64,000 bases of DNA from Prostheceraeus crozeri. Its lineage: Eukaryota; Platyhelminthes; Polycladida; Euryleptidae. The position numbers and the translations under genes are program-made. The DNA lies in NCBI GenBank assembly GCA_907163375.1, contig CAJQUW010000891.1, forward strand, positions 344,090-408,089, given 5' to 3'. Positions within the stretch are counted from its first letter, which is position 1. Each line of letters opens with the position of its first letter. The notes under the pieces were generated by a model. The model saw only the letters and a list, made by a program, of their open reading frames with translations, was not told the origin of the DNA and searched no databases. Positions 19,538-31,207 of this stretch are shown piece by piece.

Positions 19538-21272
19538 CGTGGTGTGATCCAAAATGTCCCGGACTAACCTACTTGCAGATAACCTGTGATAACGAATACT
19601 ACTTCAGATGTAAATTTAGGTCTTTAAGGCATGAGAAATATGGTCGCCGAAATTTTTCCGGTCAGTTTTCTATTTTTAAAAAATATTTTTACATTTTAAC
19701 ATGAATTTCTGTATTTTCTGAATTGATCGAGATCCGATTTGTCTTATTGTTATAGTTAGATTGATTTTGATTTGTACCTTATTTGACGGATATCTTTGCC
19801 ATGAATATTGCACGTCTTTTGTTAATTGCTTCATGTGTTACGATATCAATCAGTGAAGTTCATTCAGCACGCATTCATTAAGAAATCCGTGTCAACGATG
19901 GTTCTTTGTTCTATCAGTTTTCATGATGGATGTGACAAGCGTGTCTTCAGTCGAATATCGCAGTGTGATACGATACCTCCTGATCCGCGGCTTCGCTAAT
20001 GGTGACATTCTAAAGGAATTAAGCCTGGCATATGGAAGCAAAGCTCCATCGAGAACTACTGCTTATTTCTGGATAAGCGAATTTAAACGCGGAAGACAAT
20101 CTGTGGAGCAAGATTTTTCAACTGTTGGTCGGCCGCAGGAGATTCCGGAAGAGAAATCGAGTCAGTGCGATGAAGTGATTACAGCACACAGAAGGATAAC
20201 CATCCGTGAGTTGTCAAGAGAGTTGTGAATCAGTTATCACTCCTGTCATGACATCATCGAGAGACTTGGATATCGCAAACTGGCATCACGTTTCGTACCG
20301 AAGTTTCTGTCACCTGAAATGAAGGAGAACAGACTTCTGGCGGCACAGTCAAATTTGGATCTCCTCGAAATGCACGGAGATCAGTTTCTGAACTGCATCC
20401 TTACAGAGGATGAAACATTAAGTTTGTATCTGCCTCAAAGTAAGCGAGAATCTGCAGAGTGGCGAAAATCAGGCGAGTCTGCCCCTTTGAAAATGCGATC
20501 CGGAACATCACATCGCCGGTCGTTGATGCTGACGGTCTTTTGGAACGCTTCGGGAATCCAACTGGTTGACTTTGCGGATAAAGGAGTAAGAATCAATAGC
20601 GAATATTATTCCAATCTGTTATCTGAAGCGAGGAAGAAAATAAGAAAGCCACGAAACATTCCCCTCTACTTGCTTCATGACAATGCTCCGATTCACACCT
20701 CGCAGGAGACAACCAATGCCTTAACGAGAAACGGATTTCAACTATTGAGCCATCCTCCTTATTCACCTGACTTGGCCCCAAGTGACTTCTATCTGTTTAG
20801 ATTCCTCAAAAAGCATCTTCGTGGACACCATTTTGAATCGCCAGTTGAATTGCGGGATGCAGTTACTGAGTTTTTTGATTCTTTGACACCGGAATTTTTT
20901 CATAAAGCTTTTTGTGAATTGAGACTTCGTTGGCAAAAAGTGACGAATGCTAACGGCTCATACATTGAAAAGTAAACTGTTTTCTGGAACAAAACATTTG
21001 TTTTTCCGTTAATTATTAGTCAGGTTATTAGTGATAGCTTAACTGTCAAGTTAATCTAAATATATTAATTCTAAATCGCTAGAATTTATAGGAAAATCTT
21101 GAAATTCAGACAAAAATGTTTGAAAATTTTGAAAAAATAGAAAACTGACCGGAAAAATTTCGGCGACCATATTTCTCATGCCTTAAAGACCTAAATTTAC
21201 ATCTGAAGTAGTATTCGTTATCACAGGTTATCTGCAAGTAGGTTAGTCCGGGACATTTTGGATCACACCACG
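19538..21272 (+). mobile_element. Mariner-family transposon with 140-bp perfect inverted repeats
   Basis: The ends 19538-19677 and 21133-21272 are exact inverse copies over 140 bp by eye, starting CGTGGTGTGATCC. TA dinucleotides flank both sides (19536-19537 and 21273-21274). It contains a mariner transposase frame. Total length is 1735 bp. It is inserted near the left end of the pogo-like element, so it is the younger of the two. The perfect inverted repeats suggest a recent insertion. Confidence 0.92.
19923..20975 (+). pseudogene. Mariner transposase, interrupted by one stop codon
   Basis: The reading frame runs from ATG 19923 to TAA 20975 (about 350 codons, the usual mariner length) with one in-frame TGA at 20226-20228. 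The stop falls in the second helix-turn-helix, where relatives have ELGIS; a G to T change of GGA would explain it. The catalytic triad is present: TEDET (first Asp), HDNAPIH (second Asp) and SPDLAPSDFYLF (third Asp), with 34 residues between the last two (D34D). The N-terminal half holds the paired helix-turn-helix DNA-binding region. In family members the enzyme binds the inverted repeats and cuts at TA. This copy cannot make full-length protein without read-through. Confidence 0.88.
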
Positions 21273-21635
21273 TATATATCATTTGAACGCTATCTTAGTG
21301 CTCATTAACACACGCAATTTTCAGCTTTTCAATTGCATTGGTTCTCGAGTTATACATATGAATAGGTTTCATGCACTGTTTTGAATTTTTTTGGAAAAAC
21401 GCCATTTTTCTATTAATTGAGATATATGCCGCCTAGCATTCTCAAGCTTAGCCCTTTCTTAAAGATTGTATGTAGTATCGAGAAAGTAGCACTACTCCTT
21501 GTACATTTTTTCAAGCTTAAGATTTTTGTACCCTATGGGGGGAGGTATGGGCCACCTAATCGGGGGTGGTATGGGCCGGCCTCTGCAACGTATGAGAGTA
21601 CAAGCCGATCAGAGCCTGTGCCACTGACAAGCTGA

Positions 21636-22334
21636 CTCAGTCGAAGCAGCTCCATCTACTCCATCTGGAAGAAGGGCAATCCTCAGGTCTATTAAACCAG
21701 TACCCAAGGCTGTTCCTGTTGAACAGAGAACTCAGCGCGGTCGTGAAAAGAGTCCAATGGAACTAACTTCATCACCAGTGAAAGAAAAATTGGGTTCCGA
21801 ATCAAAGCAACGTCGGTTTCCTTCGCTAGTCATACCCTCCGAAGAAGTCGTGATTGCTGACACAGATGATGTGGCTGGTCCTGCTCGAACTATCAGTCGA
21901 TCAAACATCGTTGCTACACAAGACTTCAGACAGGAACAATCGAAAGATCCTCGGAAGCAAGAATGGACCCTGAACGAGACCAAGGCTGGAGACTGGCTGC
22001 TCGTCTGTATTATTGGTGGTCGTCGCAACTTGACGAGTTATCGCTACGTTGTACAGACATTGGAAACATACGATGGAGATCGAGATTGGATCAAAGTCCA
22101 AGGATTCCGATCATTGAATTCAGAAAGGACTAAATTTGAGGTAGGCCCACAAGTGTTAGATGATTTTCATTATTTTTCAATTTTCAATATTTGTATTTGC
22201 AGGTACGGGAGGTGGACCGATTTGAGGTACAGTGGAAGGACGTGATGTGTGGGCTCCGAGAACCGGAAATCGCACTCAATGGAAGGACGTTGGTGTATGA
22301 ATTTGACGGGGAGGTGGAAGTCAACGAACTCTAA
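21636..22334 (+). pseudogene. C-terminal remnant of pogo-like transposase gene (two exons)
   Basis: The frame is open from about 21636 to a donor at 22140 (GAG then GTAGGC). It is joined across a 62-nt intron (acceptor tttgcag) to 22203-22334, ending TAA. The first part is a low-complexity Ser/Pro/Lys-rich linker (DSVEAAPSTPSGRR, KSPMELTSSPVKEKL). Then comes a compact domain beginning ETKAGDWLLVCIIGG and ending KDVMCGLREPEI, GRTLVYEFDGEVEVNEL. This GDW...V...W-x-D-V-x-C-x-L-x-x-P layout resembles the C-terminal tails of pogo/Tigger-type DDE proteins in invertebrates. The CENPB-like and DDE regions are missing and a stop lies just upstream. Confidence 0.55.
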
Positions 22335-22940
22335 TGAACAGTGAACTGCAACTTTTTATTCGCAATTAGCGAAAACATACATTTCTTTTGCCTGTCTCCT
22401 ATAGTGAATCTCACATAGTGAATCTATTCAAAGTCGGTTGTTTTCCTTCAAAAGTAGTTCATTCATGATGGTCTATTTATTCTGGGTATGACACATATCA
22501 TAGCTGTTATTAAATCTGTAGACTATGAAAATGACGAAAAGCGCCAAGTTCAATAACTCAATTCTACTTGCTATAGTCAGACATTATAACTTATCAAAAG
22601 ATGTTATACACCAAAAAGTATCACGACAGGCGTAATTTACTGCTAGCAAATGTAGCCTATATTAGTCATTCTACATTAGGAAATGTGCATTCGATTAGAC
22701 CAGGCAATGGATTTCGCAAGTGGCCCATACCTCCCACCCAAAATTGAAAAGTCGATTTTTTCAGATTTTCGTTTTTTGCCATTCATGTCCAAATGATAAA
22801 TTTTAAGGGTAATTATGATGCAAAGTTTTTTTCCTTGGGTATTAAGACATCGCACAGTGGCATATAGGTTCTCATTAACAGAATAGATGAAGCGCTAGAT
22901 CAACCGATTCTAGGGTGGCCCATACCTCCTCACTTTCCCC

Positions 22941-23072
22941 TACATGTAATTACTACCGGTAACAAAGCTAGATAAAACATAAAACAATGATTTACATAGC
23001 AAGTGTATTGGTAGATCTAAAAAAATCAAGTTACAATCCGTTGAGCTACTTTTAATACAACAACTATCATTT
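22941..23072. other. Short spacer between pogo-like element and duplicated segment
   Basis: Nothing recognised beyond the TA target site at 22941-22942. Confidence 0.4.
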
Positions 23073-24643
23073 CATGATAAAAGCAGAAAAGGCCTATTTG
23101 AAAATACTTTATTAAAACTCTCAAAAAAATTGACAAAGTGATCGGGTAGAAAAAGTCTTCCAGCGACCGGTAATCAAAACTTCATGACTTGTATTTACAA
23201 TAGTAAATAAGGGCAAACAATTCATCCGTGGCAAAAATTACGAAAACCAACACTATCTTATTGACCATCTACTAGACAAACAAAATACATCCATGAGAAA
23301 TGTTGTATCCCACAGGTACATAAATTCTCAAATAGAGTTTTACACTCTTCGTGCGCTCTATTCGTATATATGTCGACGCTACAGACAATGTATCCAAACT
23401 CTCAAGCAGATTTGAGCTTGAATTCGCCATGTATGACACACAATTGTAGTTTGACGAGCCTGCGAAGTTTCTAATTTTCTTGCTTGGTTAATTATTCCTT
23501 TGTATAATATGTAAGTTATCAATGAATGATAAATATCTATCTCTTAAGGAAAATGCACTACATCCGGTGTCACAAAATTATCAGGATTAGGCTAATATAT
23601 TTAAATAGTTCATTCATTATCGACCTAGATCTAATTTTTTAAAATTGGTTAGAAATTCGTTTGATTTTTACTACTTAGAAAAATTGTTAGAATTCGCACT
23701 ATACTTTGGGATAAAGAGACAAAGAAAGTAGAGTAGGATGACAGAAGATAATAATTAAGGATTGGCTTATAGGTAATTGTCTGAGCCTGGCCTCAAATAG
23801 TCGGCAAATAAGATACTCAAACATATTCATTGTCAAAGATAGACAAACAAATGAGAAATATGTTCAATAGTCATACGGTAAAATATACATTAACTTAATT
23901 TAAACACGACTGCTGATAAACAAAAATATGCTAATAAAATAAGAAGACAGCAACAACACTTTCTAAAGACCCTCCCTCCTATTATCATCAGATGATTTGC
24001 TATAAGATAACAAACTTTACTCGATTTAGACATCATCTTATTTATTTATTCAATTTATTCTGTAAAATATATATAGACAGTATATATAAAATATAAAATC
24101 TTATAGACATCCACTTGTACAATTCACGTACTCGTACCTGAGTTACTAATCGACTGAAATTGCATAAGCGTTACAGTCTAAGTTATTGTCTCAATTTCTT
24201 TAAGCAAGCAACCCATTCCCATGAAATTTGATTTGCGGCTAAGTTGATTTGATTTAAGTATTAAGTAAAATACATGCACCTATCAAAGGAATTGTCCCTT
24301 TTTACTGAACATTTCAATTGAATTTGATCTAGACTTCTAATATCTTCGATTACCAGTCACGTCAATGATACCGGCGGTCTCACTTACAACTTAAACTTAC
24401 CTCTTCTTCTTCAGATCGTTATCACCATAATTTGTACGCGACTCGAGAAGTATTTGAATCTTCAGACAGAGAACATATATCATTGGAAACATCACAGCGC
24501 TATCTAACTGGTAGGTCTTCTTCACGCAATTTCGATCAATAATCATCATCCCAACTTTGCTGACTCAACAATACGGCTTGTATTTTGGGAGTCGAGTCAA
24601 ATTATGTCTAACAGTTAATGAATAGAAATCTAGTCAGCATGCA
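23073..24643. repeat. Segmental duplication, copy 1
   Basis: It aligns with 31208-32743 over the whole length at high identity, with a 43-bp gap near 23.79 kb, a rearranged patch near 24.24 kb and scattered substitutions. It is mostly non-coding. Near its right end it contains a family A repeat and a minus-strand donor-like site (GAGGTAAGT) at about 24400. Confidence 0.9.
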
Positions 24644-24948
24644 TTTCTGTGCTTGTGACCTATTTCACGCAATTTCGATCGATATAGTCATCGAAAGATG
24701 AACACACAGTGAGGTCGTTATGGGTTTCGTTGAGATTCTATGAATTCAACAAAAGTGAACATCTTAAAATATTGCACAAACCGATAAAGCTGTTTTATCT
24801 CTTGCTAATTCTCATCAAATTTAACTGTATGATCATTTAATTGATTACTGAACTTATTCACTTGGTCAACCAGGACACTTACATTGCACAGTAGGACTTG
24901 GTGTACGAAACTGTGTGGTCTGCCTAATTAAATGAAGTAATTAGTGTT
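24440..24948. repeat. Dispersed repeat family A, copy 3
   Basis: It matches 9925-10460 (GCGACTCGAGAAGTA...) but lacks the first 30 bp, which are replaced by TCGTTATCACCATAATTTGTA. It retains the open segment ending SDREHISLETSQRYLT and the following donor-like GGTAGGTC. It is more diverged from copies 1 and 2 than they are from each other. Confidence 0.85.
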
Positions 24949-24956
24949 TTGAAGTT

Positions 24957-25115
24957 TACTTATGCGGTTTGTATTTCGGAGGTCGAGTCAAATTATGTCT
25001 AACAGTTAATTAATAGAAACCTAGCCAGCATGCATTTCTGAACTTGTGACCTAGTATTTCCCTCAGTTTCAATCGATTAAGTCATCGAAAGATGCACACA
25101 CAGTGAGGTCACTAT
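24957..25115. repeat. Partial family A repeat fragment
   Basis: It repeats an internal section of family A (TTTGTATTT-GGAGGTCGAGTCAAATTATG onward, through AAAGATG-ACACACAGTGAGGTC) directly after copy 3, with more substitutions. This indicates an older partial tandem duplication. Confidence 0.75.
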
Positions 25116-26029
25116 TTGCTTTGTTGTTCCCGCTAACTTTTCAGTGAAAAAACGCAGGCATTTCTGAAGTCTTTGCTTGGTTGGAAGTTGAAGATTAGTA
25201 GCTATATTTTTTTGAATAAAAAGTAAAATATAATAGCAATGAAAATTGAAAAACAAATTGTTAACAATGAAATCTACACGTAGAAGATGCAGTACTGGAA
25301 AAAAAGAAAAATATATAGCATTTAGTGGCCTACTATGGAAAGTATTTATGATGGTATGCAGAGAGTACTATAAACATTGCAAGAAGCTCTTGTTTTTTTA
25401 ATTTTAAACATCGTATGAGAATGACATATATCACAATAATAGCCCAGGTCAAAACAACTGAAGCTTATAATAGACTATATTATCGACTTGATCAACTAAA
25501 GTACATTGACCAAAAATTATTCAGCTAAATTGTCATAGCATTTAAATGTGAATATTTTCAAATTGTTAAAATTTATCATAAACTCTACCTCAGATATTAA
25601 AAATCAAGGTAGCTAGACTGAAGTATAGTGCAGCAAATGTGCCATATCTATCATTACCAAGACAGTTGACTTCATATTATTAGGGCAATTTTGCAACTTT
25701 TTGTCTTTTATCCGTAACTTTTGAAATATTAAACCTTTGATGTCAATTTTTTCAAAATGACCAGAAAAGAACACTTCATCATGCGCAACCATTATGTTTT
25801 CAAAATAAACTTCATTCTCGCTCTAGATGATGCGTTTCTCCCCAAAAAAGCTGAAACTTGATGTCCACCAATTAAGTTTTTTCATTGAAGTCATTTGCTG
25901 AGTTAATATTAACGCAATGCTACCTTATGAATATTTACACTTCATTTTTGAAGTCTCATTTCACTATTTTGCATAGTAAAGTGTAAAGTATGAAAAAATT
26001 CCACTTTTTGATTTTTTAATTGAAAATGT
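25116..26029. other. AT-rich non-coding stretch
   Basis: No gene, transposon end or structured repeat was recognised. Confidence 0.45.
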
Positions 26030-26690
26030 TTCTGTCGAATGATTCAATCGAAATGATTCTACATGAAATTCTAAATGAATCGATTCTATATGAAATGATT
26101 CTATCGACACAAAATGCGATTCTATTGACAGGAAATAGAACATGTTTTACACATCGCTTTCCCAATTTTTATGTTCAAGTCCATTGACAGAATGAATATA
26201 CATAAACCGCACCGACTTAACCTATCGTATTCATAGCAATCTATCATCTTGTGGCCTATTATAAAATGCTACAAAATATGCATATCATAAGTGTGAGTTC
26301 TATCGATGCGTGAATCTTTCGACATTCGGGTAAAAACTATTTTCTACTTACTATTTCTTGTCTAATAATCATTTTTGTTAGTTTAAATGGAAAATTGGTT
26401 CATATCAGATCACATTTACATATATTTACATTTCTACTATTGCACTTGTGATTCTATTGACTTTCGATGTCAATCTATCGACAGCCCGATAATTGAAGTT
26501 ATTCTCCATTACAAGCATTTCTTCATAAACTGTTGTTTTGATCAAAACGGCACTAACGTATGTCAGTCAGTGATGATAACAGATTCTATGCAGGGCCTGC
26601 ATATGTATTGCAGATGCATATTGCATTCAACTTTTATTTATATTACATGTGATTCTATCGACCTAAAAGTGATTCCATCGATCATAAATT
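26030..26690. repeat. Cluster of a degenerate GATTCTATCGAC motif
   Basis: The 12-base motif or close variants (GATTCTATTGAC, GATTCCATCGAT, AATCTATCGAC, TTCTATCGATG) occurs about ten times over 660 bp, unevenly spaced, mostly in the same orientation. It is not a regular tandem repeat. It could be a set of protein-binding sites such as subterminal transposon repeats, or a decayed minisatellite. Confidence 0.6.
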
Positions 26691-29600
26691 ATGGAACAGT
26701 GTCGAATTAATGCAAAATTTGTGCTTTTGAGTGTCATTTTTGTGATTAAAATAAAAAAGTGGTCTATAAAAGTGTTATTAAAATGAAAAATTCGAAATTT
26801 AATATTAGTGCATTAAAATCGCAACATTTAAAATGGGAACTGCCATTACCTCAAACAGACCATTTTGTCGATTCCTCAGTTTAAAAAAGTTGTGTATTGC
26901 ATGTATCAGAAGTGCATTGGCATAAGCCGAAATAAAACATCCACTTTCATGTGGTGCATGAAACAAAACAAAATATATAAAACACAGGAAATGTGACGAC
27001 TGTTATTCGTGGAATGACTTTCTTGCTTTTGTACTTTTGACTAAAGCAATGTGAAAGTGGCTATTTTGGGTTGAAAAGTTGTAAATAATGGGCCAAAAAG
27101 CTTAGGATAGAGCATTTTCGGAACACAAGTCGGTTTGTTTCAATTGTCCCAAAGTTAATTGCGCCTCATAAGTGCGTCCCCTTTATGCAAGTGTTACAGT
27201 TTTGCAGTAGTACTTTATTATCAGGAGTGATTTTACAGCACCAATTTTACTACTATTTTACCACTCAAAATCACTTAATCAGGAATATTGACGTTAGTTC
27301 ACAGTAGGCCTACCGGTTGATAATTAACTTGAAAACCGGAGGATACGCAGAAAAACGAAGCAGAGGGAACACTGGAACTTGATATTTCATGAATTCAACC
27401 ACAGGCCTCACAGCAACTAAGCATGCAAAAATAGGAGGTTAAATTTAGTAGTGTAAAATGGGTCAAAAAGAGGACAATGAACATGTTTTTCGACCAATTC
27501 TTATTTTTTTTTGTTTATTTTCTTGCGGTTTTCAGCTCTCTCCAAATTAATTCAAATTAAAAAATACTGAGATTTCAACAAATTCCAAACAAGTGGTGTC
27601 ATGAGTTTTTTTAATTAATGGGATGCGATTAATGGCAGCCGAATTTTGATTTCTTCAATCGAAGATGGAAACAGTACTCAAGTAGCATTTATGCTATGGA
27701 GAAAAAAAGTCTCTGTACGATTTAACAAAGCACTAACTTAAATCAGCGAATATTTGTCGACGTCATCAACGTCATTGAATATACCTTAAGTCATGAGCCT
27801 TAGAAAACTATTGTTCCATTGACGCTTATTTGATTTCTTAGGGCACTATAGAAAAATATTCACACTATAAAAAAACACGAGGAAAAAATGGCGTAAATTC
27901 AACTATCAAAAAATCCAGATAGAATAAAGTGGAAAATAATAGAATAAGTTCCAGTGTAGAGGCTACGTTATCAAAAATGTGCACTGTAGATATTTATAGG
28001 CACCTGATATTGGCCAATTTTATGGGCTTCGTCAATGTCCCAATGTACGAATTTGTCTCTCAGGCACTGATGAAGTACAGCAAATTCCGAAAAATAGGAA
28101 AAATAGGAGAAAACCAGAAAATAGGAGACCCTAACCGAAAAAATAGGACAAATCTTCAAAAAGTAGGAATAATAGGAAAAATAGGAGGTCTGTGAGGCCT
28201 GCAACCATCCTAAAGAAGACTAATGATCACGAACTGTAATCGAATTAAATATTCATTGACTTCTTGCACCTACATTTATGATTGCATATATGATCGGTTG
28301 ATACTTTATCATATTATAGTTTAGAGTCTCGTACTGCATCGTTTGCGTATCATCCGTATCAACATGATAGACGAGCAGTACTACATGTATATGTATGCTA
28401 GATATTAATATAGGTATATTTGATGTCAAATCTAACATACGATTTACATCAATTAATTGAAGTCTTAATTCAGGTCTATCTATCATGATGATATCAAGAA
28501 AGTATGTGTTCTATTATGAAACAAATTTTGATATTGCCGCTAAAAAGATTTGCAAACTACAGTTTATGCTAATTTTGATTGCAAAGTGTGGGAATGATAT
28601 TTATGCTTAGTGGATAAATATAATCATTCAACTGAGTCAAACAAAATTGCGTAACTTAACTTTTCTATGTACACATACCACAACTAATAGTGTTGAAATT
28701 TAAGGCATTTTTCAGAATTCCTTTGATTTTTTGACCTTACATGATTTTTTATAAATTTTGAGTGAATAAGTCGATGATCAATTTTCATATCAGAGCACAA
28801 TTACTTCTGTTTGCCCAATCGTCCAAACGTAGGAAATGGGCATTCGTTGAAGACTATCAACTAAGGAACGGCAATGTGTGACGCAGTAATTACTAAGTCA
28901 ACGTCATGGTTTTCTAGAAAACCCCGTCGCGAAGCTGCCTTTAGCTTCAAAGTGCACATTGTATGCAGAAAAATTGTCAAAGAAACTTTTGTGTCAAAAT
29001 TGACACAGTTGGTGTTTCTAGGAAGAAATGAAATTAAACCATGTTAACGTGTATCAATGTAAAATTTGACCACGATTTTTGTTACACTTTGCAAAGCTGA
29101 CTAAACTAATGTCCACGAATCTTAGAATGATACTCAAAAGTCTTGATACTTTAAGATGGAACGGAAAAGTCATTTGTGTCAATTTTGACATATTGGTGCT
29201 TTTAGTGTTAACAGAATTTACAGATAACGATTTACTTTTGATAATGATATACCTGAAGTATCCTTGTGTGTTGTACCTTTCATGGACAGTACGAGTACCT
29301 AAGTATCCTTCTGAACTCATAATATTTTGAGATCTTATAAATTTACTCATTCGACACGTAATAAATAAACAGATGACATGATATATTTTGTTTGAAAGGT
29401 ATTTTCTACATTAAATGAAATTTATGCCCTCAGAAAGGCTGACAGCCGAATTGCATTACGTCTAAAATTATGTTCATATTTATTTATTTAATGCGCGTCG
29501 AATGAGTGACTTTATAAGATATTATAAGTTTACAAAGTAATAAAATTCATTCCTTGCTTCGGAACGAGATCTTTGTTCGAGGACAAAAGTATCCATAACA

Positions 29601-30238
29601 TTATAAACTAAAATGTTCTTAACAAACTACGGTCAATATACGGCTCACTACAAATACAAACAAAGACAGTAATGTACAATTTCAGTAGAATATAATCAGG
29701 AATGTTACTAGCCATGTTCACACCAATAAATGATCTCGAGAAAACGATCAGATAATCTCACATTGTAAAATTTTTAAATTTCGATCTCAAGTGTATGGGC
29801 TAAGTCCCTTTATGAATTATTATTCGTCGTATTGAGAACACTAGACTCTAGCGCACAATTTTTAAGTTTCTCTGAGAAACGAATCAATTCAGCAAGTCAT
29901 CAAAGAATAAGAAAAAGACAAGACTGCGAAAAACTTCTATCATTGTATTAATCTGTAACGTAAAGCGTTACCTAGATAAGCCTATGGAACACTATCTTAA
30001 TGATTAATGATATGTCCCTGCTACTAACGTAGTATAAATTAAGACTCATAAATCATATTATATAATTATGCCGTTAAAAACCTTGTGCACAAAACAAAAT
30101 CGACCTAGAATCCTGCGGGCCACGTCATACACCTAGTCAAATTCATCGATAATTTTACAATGCTCCTGAAAATCAACTACACACAGCCTCTTTTAATCCT
30201 TTCAATTATTTGAATAAAATGTATCATACAATAACAAA
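26691..30238. other. AT-rich non-coding stretch
   Basis: No gene is supported. A purine-rich ATAGGAAAA-like simple repeat lies at about 28080-28190. A palindromic TGTCAAAATTGACA and a similar box followed by TTGGTG recur near 28993 and 29180. Short open frames lack splice context. Confidence 0.4.
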
Positions 30239-30329
30239 GGTTAGCTTTCACTGATTACTCCGAAACGTGATTAAAACATAAATGATTAAAAAAACTGATA
30301 CCACAGTTATGAAACGGTATCTTCGTATC
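30239..30329. repeat. 91-bp direct repeat, copy 1
   Basis: It begins GGTTAGCTTT and ends GAAACGGTATCTTC-TATC. It matches 30823-30913 with about six differences, at an offset of 584 bp. Confidence 0.85.
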
Positions 30330-30822
30330 ATATCATATCATGGTTAGCTTTTATTAATATATGGTTAATAGAGATAACGCCTCTAATCGTTGAAAATTAT
30401 TATTCACGAATCGATTTCTACATGTCCATCGACAACTGATATATCTATTTCTGAGTAACTAATTAGTAGGATAGAGTAACAAATTAGTAAATTACAGTAA
30501 CAATTTATAAAAGTCATTGAATTCATGAACTAAATATTAAGTAGAATGTTAAGTCATTGTCCTTTAGTAGAAATGAAAGGAACCTTTCTTGAAAGTGTTT
30601 CCACTAAATAGACCTTCCAATCGATTTTTCTTGATGGGAATGGTCTCTGTCGGGAAAATTTATACAATGTTTTAGACGGATACAACTCCTTGTTCTTCTT
30701 TCTGACTTCAAAAATAAACTTTTGCAATAAAAAATCGAAGTCGCCTTTGATCATTTCATTTTAGTCTTTATATACACTATAGTTTGCATACATTCGTTCT
30801 CATTTAGAAAGTTTACTTCATT

Positions 30823-30913
30823 GGTTAGCTTTTACTAATTACTCCGAAACGTGATTAAAACATAAATGATTAAAAAAGCTGATACCACAGCTATGAAACG
30901 GTATCTTCATATC
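30823..30913. repeat. 91-bp direct repeat, copy 2
   Basis: Second copy of the 30239-30329 sequence in the same orientation. The intervening 490 bp show no recognised element. Confidence 0.85.
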
Positions 30914-31051
30914 CTCCTCACTATGAAACGCCATGTGAGAATCTAACAAACTTCTAACAACTTATTTTCTAACAAACTAATCAAAATTGGCTAGAATAAC
31001 AAATGTGGAGTACACATCTGTCATGATCAAAAACGCACCAGTTTCACTTTT

Positions 31052-31178
31052 TCACAAAAAATCATCGATTCTTATTTGCCTGGTTTTTCTACATTTCGAA
31101 GGAACCACAGGAGCTACAGGAATATTGGGAGTTCTCAACTTCATGTCTCTCCCTTGCTCCTCGGCGACCACACATTTC
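31052..31178 (-). CDS. Possible terminal exon of an unknown minus-strand gene
   Basis: After an acceptor (aattcacag) the minus strand is open for 127 nt. It gives KCVVAEEQGRDMKLRTPNIP, then VAPVVPSKCRKTRQIR and IDDFL before TGA at 31052-31054. A second frame from the same acceptor (EMCGRRGARERHEVENS...) also ends in a stop, so the phase is not secure. The basic, Pro-rich tail is protein-like. It may pair with the first-exon candidate at 32762-32785, with a 1.6-kb intron that received the segmental duplication. Confidence 0.35.
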
Positions 31179-31207
31179 CTGTGAATTTTAGGCAAGTGGC
31201 AACAAGC

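Larger units (their letters stand above)
19457..22940 (+). mobile_element. Internally deleted pogo-like DNA transposon
   Basis: The outer ends GGGGAAAGTGAGG and CCTCACTTTCCCC are inverted repeats flanked by TA on both sides (19455-19456 and 22941-22942), as in the Tc1/mariner/pogo superfamily. The motif GGTATGGGC recurs six times near the ends and at 21.54-21.58 kb, in both orientations, and is a candidate transposase-binding site. Without the nested mariner the element is about 1.75 kb. It retains only the C-terminal part of a transposase-like protein, so the DDE catalytic core has been lost. Superfamily is inferred from TA target, end structure and tail similarity. Confidence 0.68.
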
